A DNA stretch of 64,000 nucleotides from positions 62,001 to 126,000 of the IMG/VR virus record IMGVR_UViG_3300023174_000033; one strand, written 5' to 3'. Positions 46,561 to 55,846 of this stretch are shown here, one piece after another. The notes beneath the pieces were generated by a model that worked only from the letters and a program-made list of their open reading frames with translations, had not been told where the DNA came from and made no database searches. Position 1 is the first letter of the stretch, and each line of letters opens with the position of its first letter. The translations under genes were made by a program, and so were the position numbers. Source of the stretch: a virus.

Positions 46561-47114
46561 TGGGGAAAATAAAAACTTACTCCGAATTCATGTTTATTTC
46601 CGAAGATAAATCAGGAACAAATTATGAATACGGATGTCTGATGTTAAATCTAAATTTCCAAAACTGGAAAATTTTCACCTCAAATATTGATAAAGATGAT
46701 TTATACGAATCGGAAAGTGAAAGATATGGAATTGAAACCGAACCCCATGTCACTATATTATATGGAATACACAAATCAGTTGATGATGATGTTGTTTATG
46801 CACTTTTTTCCGATTTGAAAAAGAATGATTTTGATTTAAAAGTCAGTGGGATTGACTGTTTCTTCAATAAAGATTATGATGTACTGAAAATGAACATACT
46901 TTCCGACAAATTGAGTGAGTTAAACAAACTTGCTAAAAGATTACCACACACATCTGATTATCCTGATTATAAACCACACATTACAATAGCCTATCTACAA
47001 AAGGGTAAAGCTAGTCAGTACGCAAACACAAACTTTAATATAAATTTGGATAACATAAATAAAATAGTTTATTCTAAATCAAATGGCCAAAAGATTAGCA
47101 TACCTGTTATTTAA
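46560..47114 (+). CDS. 2H phosphoesterase with capsid-targeting-like leader
   Basis: This 184-residue protein has the two His-x-Thr motifs of the 2H superfamily, EPHVTILYGIH (near residue 60) and KPHITIAYL (near residue 139), with normal spacing. The N-terminus, MGKIKTYSEFMFISED, closely resembles the T4 internal-protein leader MKTYQEFIAEA and offers a cleavage site after FISE. T4 Acb1, which hydrolyses cyclic nucleotides of CBASS, is a 2H enzyme, so an anti-defence role is plausible; RNA-end processing is the alternative. The gene overlaps the preceding leader-bearing gene by 1 nt and precedes gp32. Confidence 0.8.
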   Translation: MGKIKTYSEFMFISEDKSGTNYEYGCLMLNLNFQNWKIFTSNIDKDDLYESESERYGIETEPHVTILYGIHKSVDDDVVYALFSDLKKNDFDLKVSGIDCFFNKDYDVLKMNILSDKLSELNKLAKRLPHTSDYPDYKPHITIAYLQKGKASQYANTNFNINLDNINKIVYSKSNGQKISIPVI

Positions 47115-47207
47115 GATTTATTCCTCATATTCAGACCGTAGAATTAAAATACGGAAAAACTGGTAAATAATTTAAAACCTTAATTTTACTTTTTTATATA
47201 ATAAATA

Positions 47208-47228
47208 ATCACTCATAGTACGAGTGAT
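47208..47228 (+). promoter_or_regulatory. Hairpin in the gp32 5' leader
   Basis: ATCACTC (47208-47214) pairs perfectly with GAGTGAT (47222-47228) around a 7-nt loop, ending 24 nt before the gp32 ATG. T4 gene 32 is translationally self-regulated through a structured leader, so this is a candidate operator. Confidence 0.5.
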
Positions 47229-47252
47229 ATATAAAACAAATTTTAAGAAAAT

Positions 47253-48215
47253 ATGGAAAAATTTAACGAAATGGATGACTTATTTGGAACAAATTTAGAC
47301 ACCAAAATGGATTTTCTCAATGAGAAAAAACCACAAAGCGCTGATGGGGTTTACAGAATTGACCTCACAAAAGTAAAAGACAAGAAAAGAGGTTACAGGT
47401 CTGTAGTCAGATTTCTACCCAACTTGACAAAAGAAGGAAAAGTGGGACAAGCGGCTATTGAAAAAATTGCTCATTATGTTAACATCAAAGAAGCAAAAGA
47501 ACTTTCTGGTTGGTTTGATTCACCGAAAAATTTCGGTGAAAAATGTCCACTGACAGATCTTTATTATCAAATGATGAACTCTAAAAACGTAGTTCTTCAA
47601 GAGAAAGCTAAATGTCTAAACTATTCCAAAAAATATTATTCTTATGTACTTGTTTTGGAAGATGAACAACAACCAGACCTTGTTGGAAAGATTATGTTGT
47701 TCTCATACGGAAAAACAATTAAGGATAAAATCGCAGCTGAAAGGAATGGTGAAATCACTGGTGTTTCTTGTAACATTTTTGATTTGGCACAAGGAAAGGA
47801 TTTTGTACTACTAGCAAAAGAAATTTCAACTGGTGATGAAAATTATCCTGATTACAAAAACTCAATGTTCAAACCAGAGGTAACTTCTCTTCCAATTTTC
47901 AACGAAGAAAAGAATGTTTTCAAAAACGTACCGGTTGTAGATGGTAAAGTAGACGCAAGGGCCCAACAAATGGTGAAAGAATTTCTACTGAAGCGTGAAC
48001 ATGATCTAGAAGAACAAGCTCCAAAGAAAGTTTCAGAAGAGCAACAAGGTAAAATTAGTGAAATAATTTCTTACCTAACTGGAAAAACCAGTGGTTCTTA
48101 TAACAATAGTTCTAAACCTTCTTCGGATGATTTTGAACTTGACGGTCTAGTCACATCTGGTACGAAGGAAGTATCAAATACTTCCACCGATGAAGACGAC
48201 TTCTTTGACTTTTAA
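47253..48215 (+). CDS. 32: Single-stranded DNA-binding protein (T4 gp32-like)
   Basis: This 320-residue protein is close to T4 gp32 (301). The core shows YRSVVRFLPN (near residue 48), the LSGWFDSPKNFGEKCPLTDL region (85-104) and KYYSYVLVLED followed by GKIMLFSYGKTIKDKI, matching the gp32 OB-fold. Cys98 and Cys121 are the only Cys in the region of T4's zinc site, so the zinc site is probably incomplete. The C-terminus is acidic and ends DEDDFFDF, as needed for partner binding. It coats single-stranded DNA in replication and recombination. A leader hairpin and a downstream terminator suggest an independent unit. Confidence 0.93.
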   Translation: MEKFNEMDDLFGTNLDTKMDFLNEKKPQSADGVYRIDLTKVKDKKRGYRSVVRFLPNLTKEGKVGQAAIEKIAHYVNIKEAKELSGWFDSPKNFGEKCPLTDLYYQMMNSKNVVLQEKAKCLNYSKKYYSYVLVLEDEQQPDLVGKIMLFSYGKTIKDKIAAERNGEITGVSCNIFDLAQGKDFVLLAKEISTGDENYPDYKNSMFKPEVTSLPIFNEEKNVFKNVPVVDGKVDARAQQMVKEFLLKREHDLEEQAPKKVSEEQQGKISEIISYLTGKTSGSYNNSSKPSSDDFELDGLVTSGTKEVSNTSTDEDDFFDF

Positions 48216-48220
48216 AATAT

Positions 48221-48248
48221 AAAGGGTGGGTTACCCCACCCTTTTTTA
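48221..48248 (+). terminator. Terminator after gp32
   Basis: AAAGGGTGG pairs with CCACCCTTT around a short loop and is followed by T residues, 5 nt after the gp32 stop. Confidence 0.9.
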
Positions 48249-48253
48249 ATTTT

Positions 48254-49069
48254 TTGACTATGGTTGTTAATAAGAAATTTGTAGATTTGTCATCAGGTAA
48301 GGTCTTTGAAGTAATTGACCAATTTGAAGATATTGCCATATTGGATAACCGGTTAAAGGTTAAAGTCAATAACTTATTGAATAAGCAATTATATGAAGAG
48401 TATATTGATCCAAGTGCTTTCCTCCGAAATGATAACCTAGTCAATACATTTGCGCAACAAATCAGACAATTACCACTTGATGAAATTTACAAGAAAAAAA
48501 TTGATGATTTTGAGCCGGAAAATAATTTCAGACCCTCTATTACAGATTCTGCTGTTATACCATATGATCCAGAAGAAGAAAAAAGAGAATTATTAGAAAA
48601 GGCTAGAAAAATGTATCAAAATACGCCAATGCAAAATAATAATTTTGAAAAATTAGCAGATTTTATTGACGAAGATGAAAACATTGAAATGCCGAGAAGA
48701 GAACAACAAAGACGTACTCAAGTAAGTGATACAGAAGTCGAAGAAACAAAAATTATAGAAAATACACAGTATATGGATCCAATTTTATCAATGTTCAGAA
48801 ATGTTAAAAGGAATACAGAGTTCAGGATAAATTTTGAGATAAATAACAAAATTCCCAGACTTGATTTCATTGAAATGATGGAAGATTCATATAATACGAG
48901 TATCATAGAATTTTTGGCAGAAGAGTTCACCAATCAGATATTAATAAACCCCGAATTAATTAAAAATAAAATAAGTGAAGAGATTCGGAAAATGGTTTAT
49001 GAATCAACTGATGATACATCTGAAGTATCAGAAAAAAATGAAAAAATGAAAAAAACAAAATCTCAATGA
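48254..49069 (+). CDS. Hypothetical protein, possibly virion-associated
   Basis: This 271-residue protein has a small N-terminal domain (MVVNKKFVDLSSGKVFEVID), a charged low-complexity centre (residues about 90-170) and a helical C-terminal part (about 175-255). No family is recognised. It overlaps the following glycosyltransferase gene by 4 nt and lies between gp32 and tail genes. Confidence 0.55.
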   Translation: MTMVVNKKFVDLSSGKVFEVIDQFEDIAILDNRLKVKVNNLLNKQLYEEYIDPSAFLRNDNLVNTFAQQIRQLPLDEIYKKKIDDFEPENNFRPSITDSAVIPYDPEEEKRELLEKARKMYQNTPMQNNNFEKLADFIDEDENIEMPRREQQRRTQVSDTEVEETKIIENTQYMDPILSMFRNVKRNTEFRINFEINNKIPRLDFIEMMEDSYNTSIIEFLAEEFTNQILINPELIKNKISEEIRKMVYESTDDTSEVSEKNEKMKKTKSQ

Positions 49070-49938
49070 AAAATGCTTTTTATATTATAACAATCCATAA
49101 CAAACAAGACCTCATAGGAAAAGTTCTCGAAGGTATTATAAATTCAACATCAAATACGAAATTCAATGTTCACATTTTATGCGTTTTGGATGGATGTACA
49201 GATGAATCTGAAAAAATAATTGATACTTATGTTAAATCACATGGAGAAAAATATAAATTTCATAAAATTTATGAAGATGATGTTCACGAATTGCTTTCTT
49301 TGAATTCTGCATTCAAATATATTGAGGGACTTGACTCTTCACCAGAAGATCTTTTGTTTTTGTTACAGGATGATGTAATTCTGACTGAAGATAATCTGAA
49401 TGAATTAATTGAAAATTTATATTTTAATATACCAAAACTTGGTTATGTATCTTTCAGATGTGGTATGAAAACAAATCTCAATCCAGAGACCGGACTTTTA
49501 ATGGAACATACACACACAGAATCCACTTATGGCCACTGGAAACAGTTAGGGGAAACTTTTTTCAGAGAATTGCAAGACAAGCAATTTGCTTTTTATGAAA
49601 TAGTTATAAAAAGTCCTACGTGTATAAAGAAAAGCATTCTTGACGAGGTTGGTTACTTTGATGAATATCTAGCACCATTCGGACACGACGATCTCGATCT
49701 TTCAATAAGGTTGAATAAGTTGGGATATCAAAATGCTGTTTTCGGAGCTTCTTTTGAAAGTAAAGTGGATTGGGGGGGCACAAGGGAAGAAAAAAATAAA
49801 GAAAAGGATTATCACAAAAAATATAGTGATATCATACAAAGAAATAAAATTTATTTGACAAATAAACATATAGATTATTACGAAGCTAATCAAAAAAGCT
49901 TTTTAGATTTATTAGAAAAAATCAATTCTAGAAAATGA
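49066..49938 (+). CDS. Family 2 glycosyltransferase
   Basis: This 290-residue GT-A protein has the N-terminal nucleotide-sugar fold (FYIITIHNKQDLIGKVLEGI; then ILCVLDGCTDES). A D-x-D-type motif follows in LLQDDVILTEDN near residue 104, and the acceptor-side segment FGHDDLDLSIRLNKLGY lies near residue 205. It should transfer a sugar from a nucleotide donor. It overlaps both neighbours by 4 nt and is the only glycosyltransferase in the plus-strand virion run. The target could be a virion protein, for example the fibre. Confidence 0.85.
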   Translation: MKNAFYIITIHNKQDLIGKVLEGIINSTSNTKFNVHILCVLDGCTDESEKIIDTYVKSHGEKYKFHKIYEDDVHELLSLNSAFKYIEGLDSSPEDLLFLLQDDVILTEDNLNELIENLYFNIPKLGYVSFRCGMKTNLNPETGLLMEHTHTESTYGHWKQLGETFFRELQDKQFAFYEIVIKSPTCIKKSILDEVGYFDEYLAPFGHDDLDLSIRLNKLGYQNAVFGASFESKVDWGGTREEKNKEKDYHKKYSDIIQRNKIYLTNKHIDYYEANQKSFLDLLEKINSRK

Positions 49939-50327
49939 TTGACCAACAGTTAATTGAATCGGCAAAACAAATAAGAAAAAAATATGTTGAAATTATCAAG
50001 GAAATTAATTTCCATGAAGATGATTTAAGAGAATTGGCTAGTTTTCTACAAACCAAAATGTCCGAATTCAAAAGAATACATGAAGAGGAATTTAAAAATA
50101 AACCATCACAAGCAGAAGTTGACCGAATTACTAAATTAGTAGTTTCCGAAATTGAAGATATGGAGGTGAAGGAAGGTAGAATTAAAAAAAGATTTGAACA
50201 CCTAAATGATGAACTTGAGAAACTACAAGTTGAGGAAAAACTTCTTGAAAATACTATTAAGGAAAGATACCCAAGTATGACCACTGAAGAAATAAAATTG
50301 GAAATACATAAGCACTTGGGCGAATAA
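49935..50327 (+). CDS. Hypothetical coiled-coil protein
   Basis: The product has 130 residues, almost entirely helical and rich in Glu, Lys and Leu, with a heptad pattern from about residue 10 to 115. No family is recognised. It overlaps the glycosyltransferase gene by 4 nt. A hairpin covers its stop codon. Confidence 0.55.
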   Translation: MIDQQLIESAKQIRKKYVEIIKEINFHEDDLRELASFLQTKMSEFKRIHEEEFKNKPSQAEVDRITKLVVSEIEDMEVKEGRIKKRFEHLNDELEKLQVEEKLLENTIKERYPSMTTEEIKLEIHKHLGE

Positions 50328-50335
50328 TCGCCCAA
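50316..50335 (+). terminator. Hairpin over the stop codon, possible terminator
   Basis: TTGGGCGA pairs with TCGCCCAA around ATAA. A T-run appears only about 10 nt later, so it may be a weak terminator or an RNA-processing hairpin. Confidence 0.5.
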
Positions 50336-50378
50336 AGGATTTATATTTTTTATATATAAATCAAAACCATTTTAATTA

Positions 50379-53075
50379 ATGCGGGTTTCCAAATTTATAA
50401 AGGCAAATAAATTCGTACTTTTAGAATACATATACGATACTGAAAATAATATCAGTGATTCTTATGAAATTCTAATAAATCTGAAAGACAACATACTCAA
50501 CCTTTCCTACATGAGTGGGGGAATTGGGGGAGATACTTCATTTACAAATAATGGAGCGACCAGTCAATTATTTAAATTAGATCCAATAAATAATATTTAT
50601 GGACTAATAAATACAACCGACTATAGTTTTTTACAAATTAAAGATTACAACCAGGGATTTCCAGCCAGACATGATTCTATACGCATTCACTTTCCCACAA
50701 ATTACACATTTGGAGAATACATAGGTTTCTATATCAGAGTTTATACACTTGACTATAACAACAATAAAGGATATGATTTAAGTAACTTTTACTTTGATTC
50801 CACAGATTCAACTCAAACAAATATATTAGGGTTTACATCACCACCTTTATTGTTTAATGAAACACTGTGGGGTAAAAATATTCTTCTCAATTTTCCATCT
50901 ATATCTTATTTAGCAAACCAAAGGAAAGATGGATCAACTGCACCAAATACCATAAATTATAACCTAACAAATGGTGCTGGTCTTAGTCAGAATGCACCGG
51001 TCTTTATTGACTTTCACTTTATTAGATCCAAGAAAACTTTAAATAGTGTAACGACTTATACATTAGGACCAAAGACGGCAGTTAGTTTCCCACAATCACC
51101 AGATTATGAGAAGTTAGGTCTTATAATCCAACATTCACAGAACGGTGATTTTTTTGAGATTTTCGGATCATATAATGGAAATATAACAGAGTTTAATACT
51201 TTTATGAATAACTCTGTTTTACAAGGTAAAAGATATTATATTGAATATGAAATAACTCTCTTTGAACAAAATATTCGTGGTAAAACTTTCAAAATAATTG
51301 TCGATGAAGATTTCAACGAGAAGATTGAATATAGACCAATTATTAAGTTTAGCACAACTACTGCAATAATTGAAGTCGTGATGAATCTTATAGATGCGGT
51401 TGACATGAGTACTATACAGAGAAGAGCATCATATGGAATGTTACAAGATGAGGTAGCTAAATATAGTCTTAATTTGACAAAAATAAATTTACAAACCGCA
51501 TCAAAGCCAAAAATTTACAACATTAAAAATCCAGAAGGAGCTGGAATTTTTGGAAACTTGAATGGGTCAGCGTATTCAGATGGTAGACTCTATGGTAACG
51601 CTGGTGGTAGTTTATTTAGCACAAATACATCTAAAAATTTATTTGGTTTGGGGAGAAAGGGTAGAGGTTCAAATATCGGCACCGCTGGTGGAGCTGGTGG
51701 TTCTGGATTAAGTCAGATTTCAGATCAGTCAAGACCACAGGTAATTATTGAGCCATATCCAGTTGATAGGTTGGTTTTAAGTGATAGATTTTCCATACTC
51801 ACAAAGACGGATAGTGTAGCGGTAGGTGGAAAATTATTCTATGGATTGGGTAAGGTTCAAATTATACTCTATACATTTGATAACATAATTCAATTTTTTA
51901 TGGCGAGGGATGTTACAACTAGTGCCACACAGACTACATCAGCTCCTGAATATTTGGATTTAACAAATGTTGGGGAAATAAAGATGGTGATAAAAAATCA
52001 ACAGACATCATTAGACTTCCCCCTATACACAGAATCCCAAGCAATTGATCTCAGTATAGGTCAAATAGTTTTCAGGATAGCAGCTGATAAAATGGGAGAT
52101 GTTAGAAAAATATTTGACTCTGGTGTAAATATTTTTTACGTAACCACCACTAACAATTCAATACAGACAGTAATTTATTCCGGGTTGTTTACAATCTTTG
52201 ACTCAAAGGAAAACATTAATAACTTGAATAATCAACAAGCTGAAGTACAAGCAGCTGCATTGGGTGGGGAACCTGCTATTGTCTCCGAAGTTGAACCAAC
52301 GAAGGTAGGAACCGCTTTAGTTACTAGAAGAATAGTTGCTGGTGGTGCTCCAGGTGGAACTACAACTGGTGCTAATGCTGGTGGAGCTAATGGTGGAGCA
52401 AATACTGATAATCTTACTAACTCGTCAATACCATCAACTATAAAAGAGGATGATTGGACATATGAAGTTACTAGCAGATCAAGTGTGGTTGTTGATGGAT
52501 ATGAATATACTAATTCGCAACTTAAACAAATTTTATTAGGTACTCCAAATGAATCTACCAACTTAACAGGATTAGTTATAAAATCCACAACATCTGGAAT
52601 AAGTCTTCTAGCTAAAGATAATAAATTCTTGGGCCAGATGAGAGAAATTAGGAACAGTCTTTACAACAGTCTGAACGAAACTAATAAGACACAAGCTAGA
52701 CAAACATCGGAATCTTTCAGAATTTCCGAAAGGAATAAACAAACTTCCGGCACAGCATCAAGTGTTGGCCTGGGTCTTGAAAATGGAATCCAATCAACTG
52801 GTAAAATAACCGAGACCACTTTCAATGGTTCAATTTATAAAATAACACCAGGAATAAATGTTGGAGGAAAACCAAGTACAAATATAATATTGAAATATCA
52901 AGGTGTTCAAAACTTTACAATCTATACGGCTCAATTAGAGAAGATCTATCCAAGTGTAACAGATTGGACAAATATGGAATTCAAAAATAATTCTCAATTG
53001 TTCGCAAATGGTGTTTACGTAGATAATTTGAATACACTCACATCCAAATGGTTGGCTGGTGGATTCCAAGTATAA
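50379..53075 (+). CDS. Large virion-type protein, probable tail/baseplate component
   Basis: This 898-residue beta-rich protein has no signal peptide. Residues about 1-340 look like two or more beta domains. Around residues 385-450 is a Gly/Ser/Asn-rich region (LFGLGRKGRGSNIGTAGGAG), and a second Gly-rich linker lies at about 655-675. The end, TDWTNMEFKNNSQLFANGVYVDNL, is compact. No family is recognised. It is followed after 15 nt by a tail-tube-like gene and preceded by TATATATAAAT, so a tail or baseplate part is inferred from size, composition and position. Confidence 0.55.
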   Translation: MRVSKFIKANKFVLLEYIYDTENNISDSYEILINLKDNILNLSYMSGGIGGDTSFTNNGATSQLFKLDPINNIYGLINTTDYSFLQIKDYNQGFPARHDSIRIHFPTNYTFGEYIGFYIRVYTLDYNNNKGYDLSNFYFDSTDSTQTNILGFTSPPLLFNETLWGKNILLNFPSISYLANQRKDGSTAPNTINYNLTNGAGLSQNAPVFIDFHFIRSKKTLNSVTTYTLGPKTAVSFPQSPDYEKLGLIIQHSQNGDFFEIFGSYNGNITEFNTFMNNSVLQGKRYYIEYEITLFEQNIRGKTFKIIVDEDFNEKIEYRPIIKFSTTTAIIEVVMNLIDAVDMSTIQRRASYGMLQDEVAKYSLNLTKINLQTASKPKIYNIKNPEGAGIFGNLNGSAYSDGRLYGNAGGSLFSTNTSKNLFGLGRKGRGSNIGTAGGAGGSGLSQISDQSRPQVIIEPYPVDRLVLSDRFSILTKTDSVAVGGKLFYGLGKVQIILYTFDNIIQFFMARDVTTSATQTTSAPEYLDLTNVGEIKMVIKNQQTSLDFPLYTESQAIDLSIGQIVFRIAADKMGDVRKIFDSGVNIFYVTTTNNSIQTVIYSGLFTIFDSKENINNLNNQQAEVQAAALGGEPAIVSEVEPTKVGTALVTRRIVAGGAPGGTTTGANAGGANGGANTDNLTNSSIPSTIKEDDWTYEVTSRSSVVVDGYEYTNSQLKQILLGTPNESTNLTGLVIKSTTSGISLLAKDNKFLGQMREIRNSLYNSLNETNKTQARQTSESFRISERNKQTSGTASSVGLGLENGIQSTGKITETTFNGSIYKITPGINVGGKPSTNIILKYQGVQNFTIYTAQLEKIYPSVTDWTNMEFKNNSQLFANGVYVDNLNTLTSKWLAGGFQV

Positions 53076-53090
53076 ATAAAATTAGATTAA

Positions 53091-53690
53091 ATGAGGTTAT
53101 CATCACAGAATTCGCAATTTATATTTAACTTACCGAGTGATTTTCTCCCACAAGAGATTATAAATACTTACACACCAATACTAAAAAAGAATTGGATACA
53201 ATATGAGAATGTAATTGACTACTTAAATTCTACAATAAAGTCAATAAATTATCCTGGATTGACAGTTGAAACTCCTCAACAAAATTTGATTCGTGGTAAA
53301 GTAAGAGCATACAAACCATCAAAAAATGTTCAAGATATATTATCAACCAAAGATTTACAAGTAGTTTTCAGATCAGTTGATGCTGATTTAAATTATTGGA
53401 TATTCTATGATATATTCATCAAACACTATTTAGACGTTGGAAATATTTATGTGAACCCACTAACGATAACCGCAGTTGATATATGGAGAGATGGAATTTA
53501 CAAGATAAAATTCTTTGAAATAATGTTAGTTAATTTGAGTGAAAATACTTTTGACTACTCAAAACAACAAGTCAACGCAAAAGAATTTACGTTGACTTTT
53601 AGATTTAATTTTACAGATGTGGAGTTCCTACTCAATCAATCAAAAGTTTTGGAACTTGGAAGAGCTCCGAAAATTATTCAAAAGATTTAA
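53091..53690 (+). CDS. Tail-tube-like protein (gp19/gp54 fold), tentative
   Basis: This 199-residue protein contains a segment typical of tail-tube folds. These are INYPGLTVETPQQ near residue 59, VVFRSVDADLNYWIFYDIF near 100, then VDIWRDGIYKIKFFEIMLVN, and finally AKEFTLTFRFNFTDVEF. The order (loop, helix, strand with Asp-x-x-Gly, final strand with Phe-x-x-x-Phe) matches tube or tube-initiator proteins of contractile-tail phages. Exact identity is not certain. It follows the large virion protein by 15 nt, and its end overlaps the convergent glycosyltransferase gene by 4 nt. Confidence 0.5.
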   Translation: MRLSSQNSQFIFNLPSDFLPQEIINTYTPILKKNWIQYENVIDYLNSTIKSINYPGLTVETPQQNLIRGKVRAYKPSKNVQDILSTKDLQVVFRSVDADLNYWIFYDIFIKHYLDVGNIYVNPLTITAVDIWRDGIYKIKFFEIMLVNLSENTFDYSKQQVNAKEFTLTFRFNFTDVEFLLNQSKVLELGRAPKIIQKI

Positions 53691-54448
53691 GCAGTGAATG
53701 GCACTGAAATACCGTTAGTATTATTATACTTCTTCATTGTCCAATTTTGAGGCATAACAAAATGAGCTCCCCAACTTGAATCTTTATTAAAATCATGAAA
53801 AGTTCCTTCTCTGCCCATAGATGTACAAAGATGGATAAAAGAGCTATCAATACAATGTACTTCCTCCGCTTTCTCAATCATCCCACACCAATCAGTAATT
53901 GAACCAGTAATTGGAGTCACCCGAATAATTTTTAAATCTTTTCTAGTTTCCAATGGACAAGTTCCCCAAGAAGCAGTGTCATGTATTAAAATGAAAGGTT
54001 CCCCATTTGGGTTTAGTTGGTCTTCTATTTTTTTCTCTGTTTGATAGTCTCTGTCAATCTTAAACGAGGTCCATCTTTTTTCAAAGGGAATATTCATACT
54101 ATCATAAAAAGAAACATCCCAATCTTTCCTTGTTTTATAGTGACCGATCAAATAAATCTTGGAACAGAATTTGACATGAGGTAGATTATAAATTTCATTC
54201 CAATCTCCTTGAACCGATATCAATATCAATCTTTTTTCATCACTAAACATTTTAAATACGGTTGAATAGTTGTGATGTTTTACAGGCATAAAAAAATATT
54301 CAGCATCGGATTCTTGGTTGATTATTTCCCGAGTAAGACCATTGCAAACTATATGATCGCCTAAACCAAGATGTTGGTGAATAAAAATACACTTAACTGG
54401 TTTTTCAGAAATTCTTTTTACTAATTCATTTAATAAGTTTTCTTGCAT
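53687..54448 (-). CDS. GT-B-type glycosyltransferase (GT9/heptosyltransferase-like)
   Basis: This 253-residue protein shows HQHLGLGDHIVCNGLTREI (residues about 24-42), the glycine-rich start of GT9-like transferases. Near the C-terminus is AEEVHCIDSSFIHLCTSMGR, the donor-site segment with Asp-Ser-x-x-x-His typical of GT-B enzymes. It is shorter than classical heptosyltransferases. It is the last of seven consecutive minus-strand glycosyltransferase genes and is convergent with the tail-tube-like gene. Donor and acceptor are unknown. Confidence 0.7.
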   Translation of the reverse strand: MQENLLNELVKRISEKPVKCIFIHQHLGLGDHIVCNGLTREIINQESDAEYFFMPVKHHNYSTVFKMFSDEKRLILISVQGDWNEIYNLPHVKFCSKIYLIGHYKTRKDWDVSFYDSMNIPFEKRWTSFKIDRDYQTEKKIEDQLNPNGEPFILIHDTASWGTCPLETRKDLKIIRVTPITGSITDWCGMIEKAEEVHCIDSSFIHLCTSMGREGTFHDFNKDSSWGAHFVMPQNWTMKKYNNTNGISVPFTA

Positions 54449-54462
54449 AATTTAAATTATTT

Positions 54463-55161
54463 TTATCCACGATATCTATGCACATTTACAAATTGCCAAA
54501 AATTCGGATCCAATTCATTCTCATAACAATATTGGTCAATTTGTGGTAGGTGCATAACCTTATGTTTATGAGCCAACAAAGAAAAAATAGCTTGATCGTG
54601 TCTGTGGTCAATAAAATCATCAAAGTTTTCTTTGTGTTGATTTGGAAGATCGGTTATTGCATTTTTATTTTGAGATACTTCCAACCATTCCTCAACAAAA
54701 CTCATAACAAATTCTGTTTTTCTGAAAAAAATGTATGTAGCGTTGATTTGGTTCAAATCTTTTGATTGGTCCTTATCATCACCATTTGCGAAGTAAAAAC
54801 AATCACCTTTCGTATATTTTGATGTTTTGTGTATCAATTGAAAAGCCAAAATACCCCGATTGTCCATGAGCTTCATTATCGGATCAGGGTCTTTGACAAA
54901 CATGGCACCCGCGTCCATATAAATTAAGTAGTCTCCGAAATTTAATTTTTTTAATGTTTTATATATGAGGTGTGGTTTCCAAAGCCAATATCCACCACCC
55001 CTCGGAGAAGAAAGTATCTCTTTATTCCTCTCAAAAAAATCTGCATCTATATCCTTCTCAGAATATCCAATAGTTGTGAATCCAAGTAAATCTGCAACCC
55101 TCAATCCCTCACTTTGTGATTTTACGAATCCATTTGAGGCGTAATTTATAAAGTATTTCAT
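54463..55161 (-). CDS. Glycosyltransferase-like protein (GT-A, D-x-G-A type)
   Basis: This 232-residue protein shows SPRGGGYWLWKPHLIYKTL (residues about 52-70) and GDYLIYMDAGAMF (near 76-88), the pattern of GT-A proteins in capsule and fibre modification clusters. DHRHDQAIFSLLAHKHK lies near residue 190. It is a clear paralog of the gene at 55847, with the same GGGYW-W-K-P segment and HRHDQ motif. It lies within the seven-gene cluster, 14 nt upstream of the GT-B gene and 11 nt downstream of a GT2 gene. Confidence 0.75.
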   Translation of the reverse strand: MKYFINYASNGFVKSQSEGLRVADLLGFTTIGYSEKDIDADFFERNKEILSSPRGGGYWLWKPHLIYKTLKKLNFGDYLIYMDAGAMFVKDPDPIMKLMDNRGILAFQLIHKTSKYTKGDCFYFANGDDKDQSKDLNQINATYIFFRKTEFVMSFVEEWLEVSQNKNAITDLPNQHKENFDDFIDHRHDQAIFSLLAHKHKVMHLPQIDQYCYENELDPNFWQFVNVHRYRG

Positions 55162-55172
55162 ATTTTGTGAGA

Positions 55173-55832
55173 TTAAATTTGAACTCTTGAAATTTGGTCA
55201 TGTGGTATAGATTGATACTGAGCTTGTGAAACGGTTGAATTCCAATTATAGTAACACATCACTTTGTCAATAACAATTTCAGACTTAGCTCTTGAAATTG
55301 CTTCCATTACAAAAATTGTATCTTCTTGAGTATTTGAGTCCCCAAATGGAATTTCTTTGGCTAAACTTGTTTTCCACGCGCACCAATGCCAAGGTGGTCT
55401 TCTACACGGTACCGTTCTTCCATAATTATCTAAAGCTAACTGGTCGAACGGGAATTTATTATTATGTTGCAAACTTGTTTTTATAATCCAAGTTTTGCCA
55501 TCAATTTGTGCTTGTTGATCATAACAAATCACATCCACATCGGTATTATTAGTTATATGAGATCTCATAGTTTCAACAAAATCAGAAGAAACATCATCAT
55601 CATCATCAATTATGCAAGTATATTTACCTTGTGCGATTTTGAACAACAAAGTTCTTTTTCTACCGACACTCATTGCTTTATTGTCAATGATGGTAACTAC
55701 TTCTATATCTTTTGCATCACCTATCTGAGATTTCAACTTTTCGTAAAGTGGGGTTAGGTGTGTAAACATTCTATCAGGTAAACTAGGTATACCGATTGTT
55801 AATATTATTTCGTTTTTATTGAAATTTGACAT
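55173..55832 (-). CDS. Family 2 glycosyltransferase
   Basis: This 219-residue GT-A protein has ILTIGIPSLPDRMFTHLTP near the start, KYTCIIDDDDDVSSDFVETM (the metal-binding Asp run, near residue 72) and WHWCAWKTSLAKEIPFGD near residue 148 (acceptor-side region). The Asp run follows a strand of small hydrophobics as in GT2 enzymes. It lies between the two paralogous GT-A genes in the cluster. Donor and acceptor are not known. Confidence 0.8.
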   Translation of the reverse strand: MSNFNKNEIILTIGIPSLPDRMFTHLTPLYEKLKSQIGDAKDIEVVTIIDNKAMSVGRKRTLLFKIAQGKYTCIIDDDDDVSSDFVETMRSHITNNTDVDVICYDQQAQIDGKTWIIKTSLQHNNKFPFDQLALDNYGRTVPCRRPPWHWCAWKTSLAKEIPFGDSNTQEDTIFVMEAISRAKSEIVIDKVMCYYNWNSTVSQAQYQSIPHDQISRVQI

Positions 55833-55846
55833 TTTTATTATTAATT

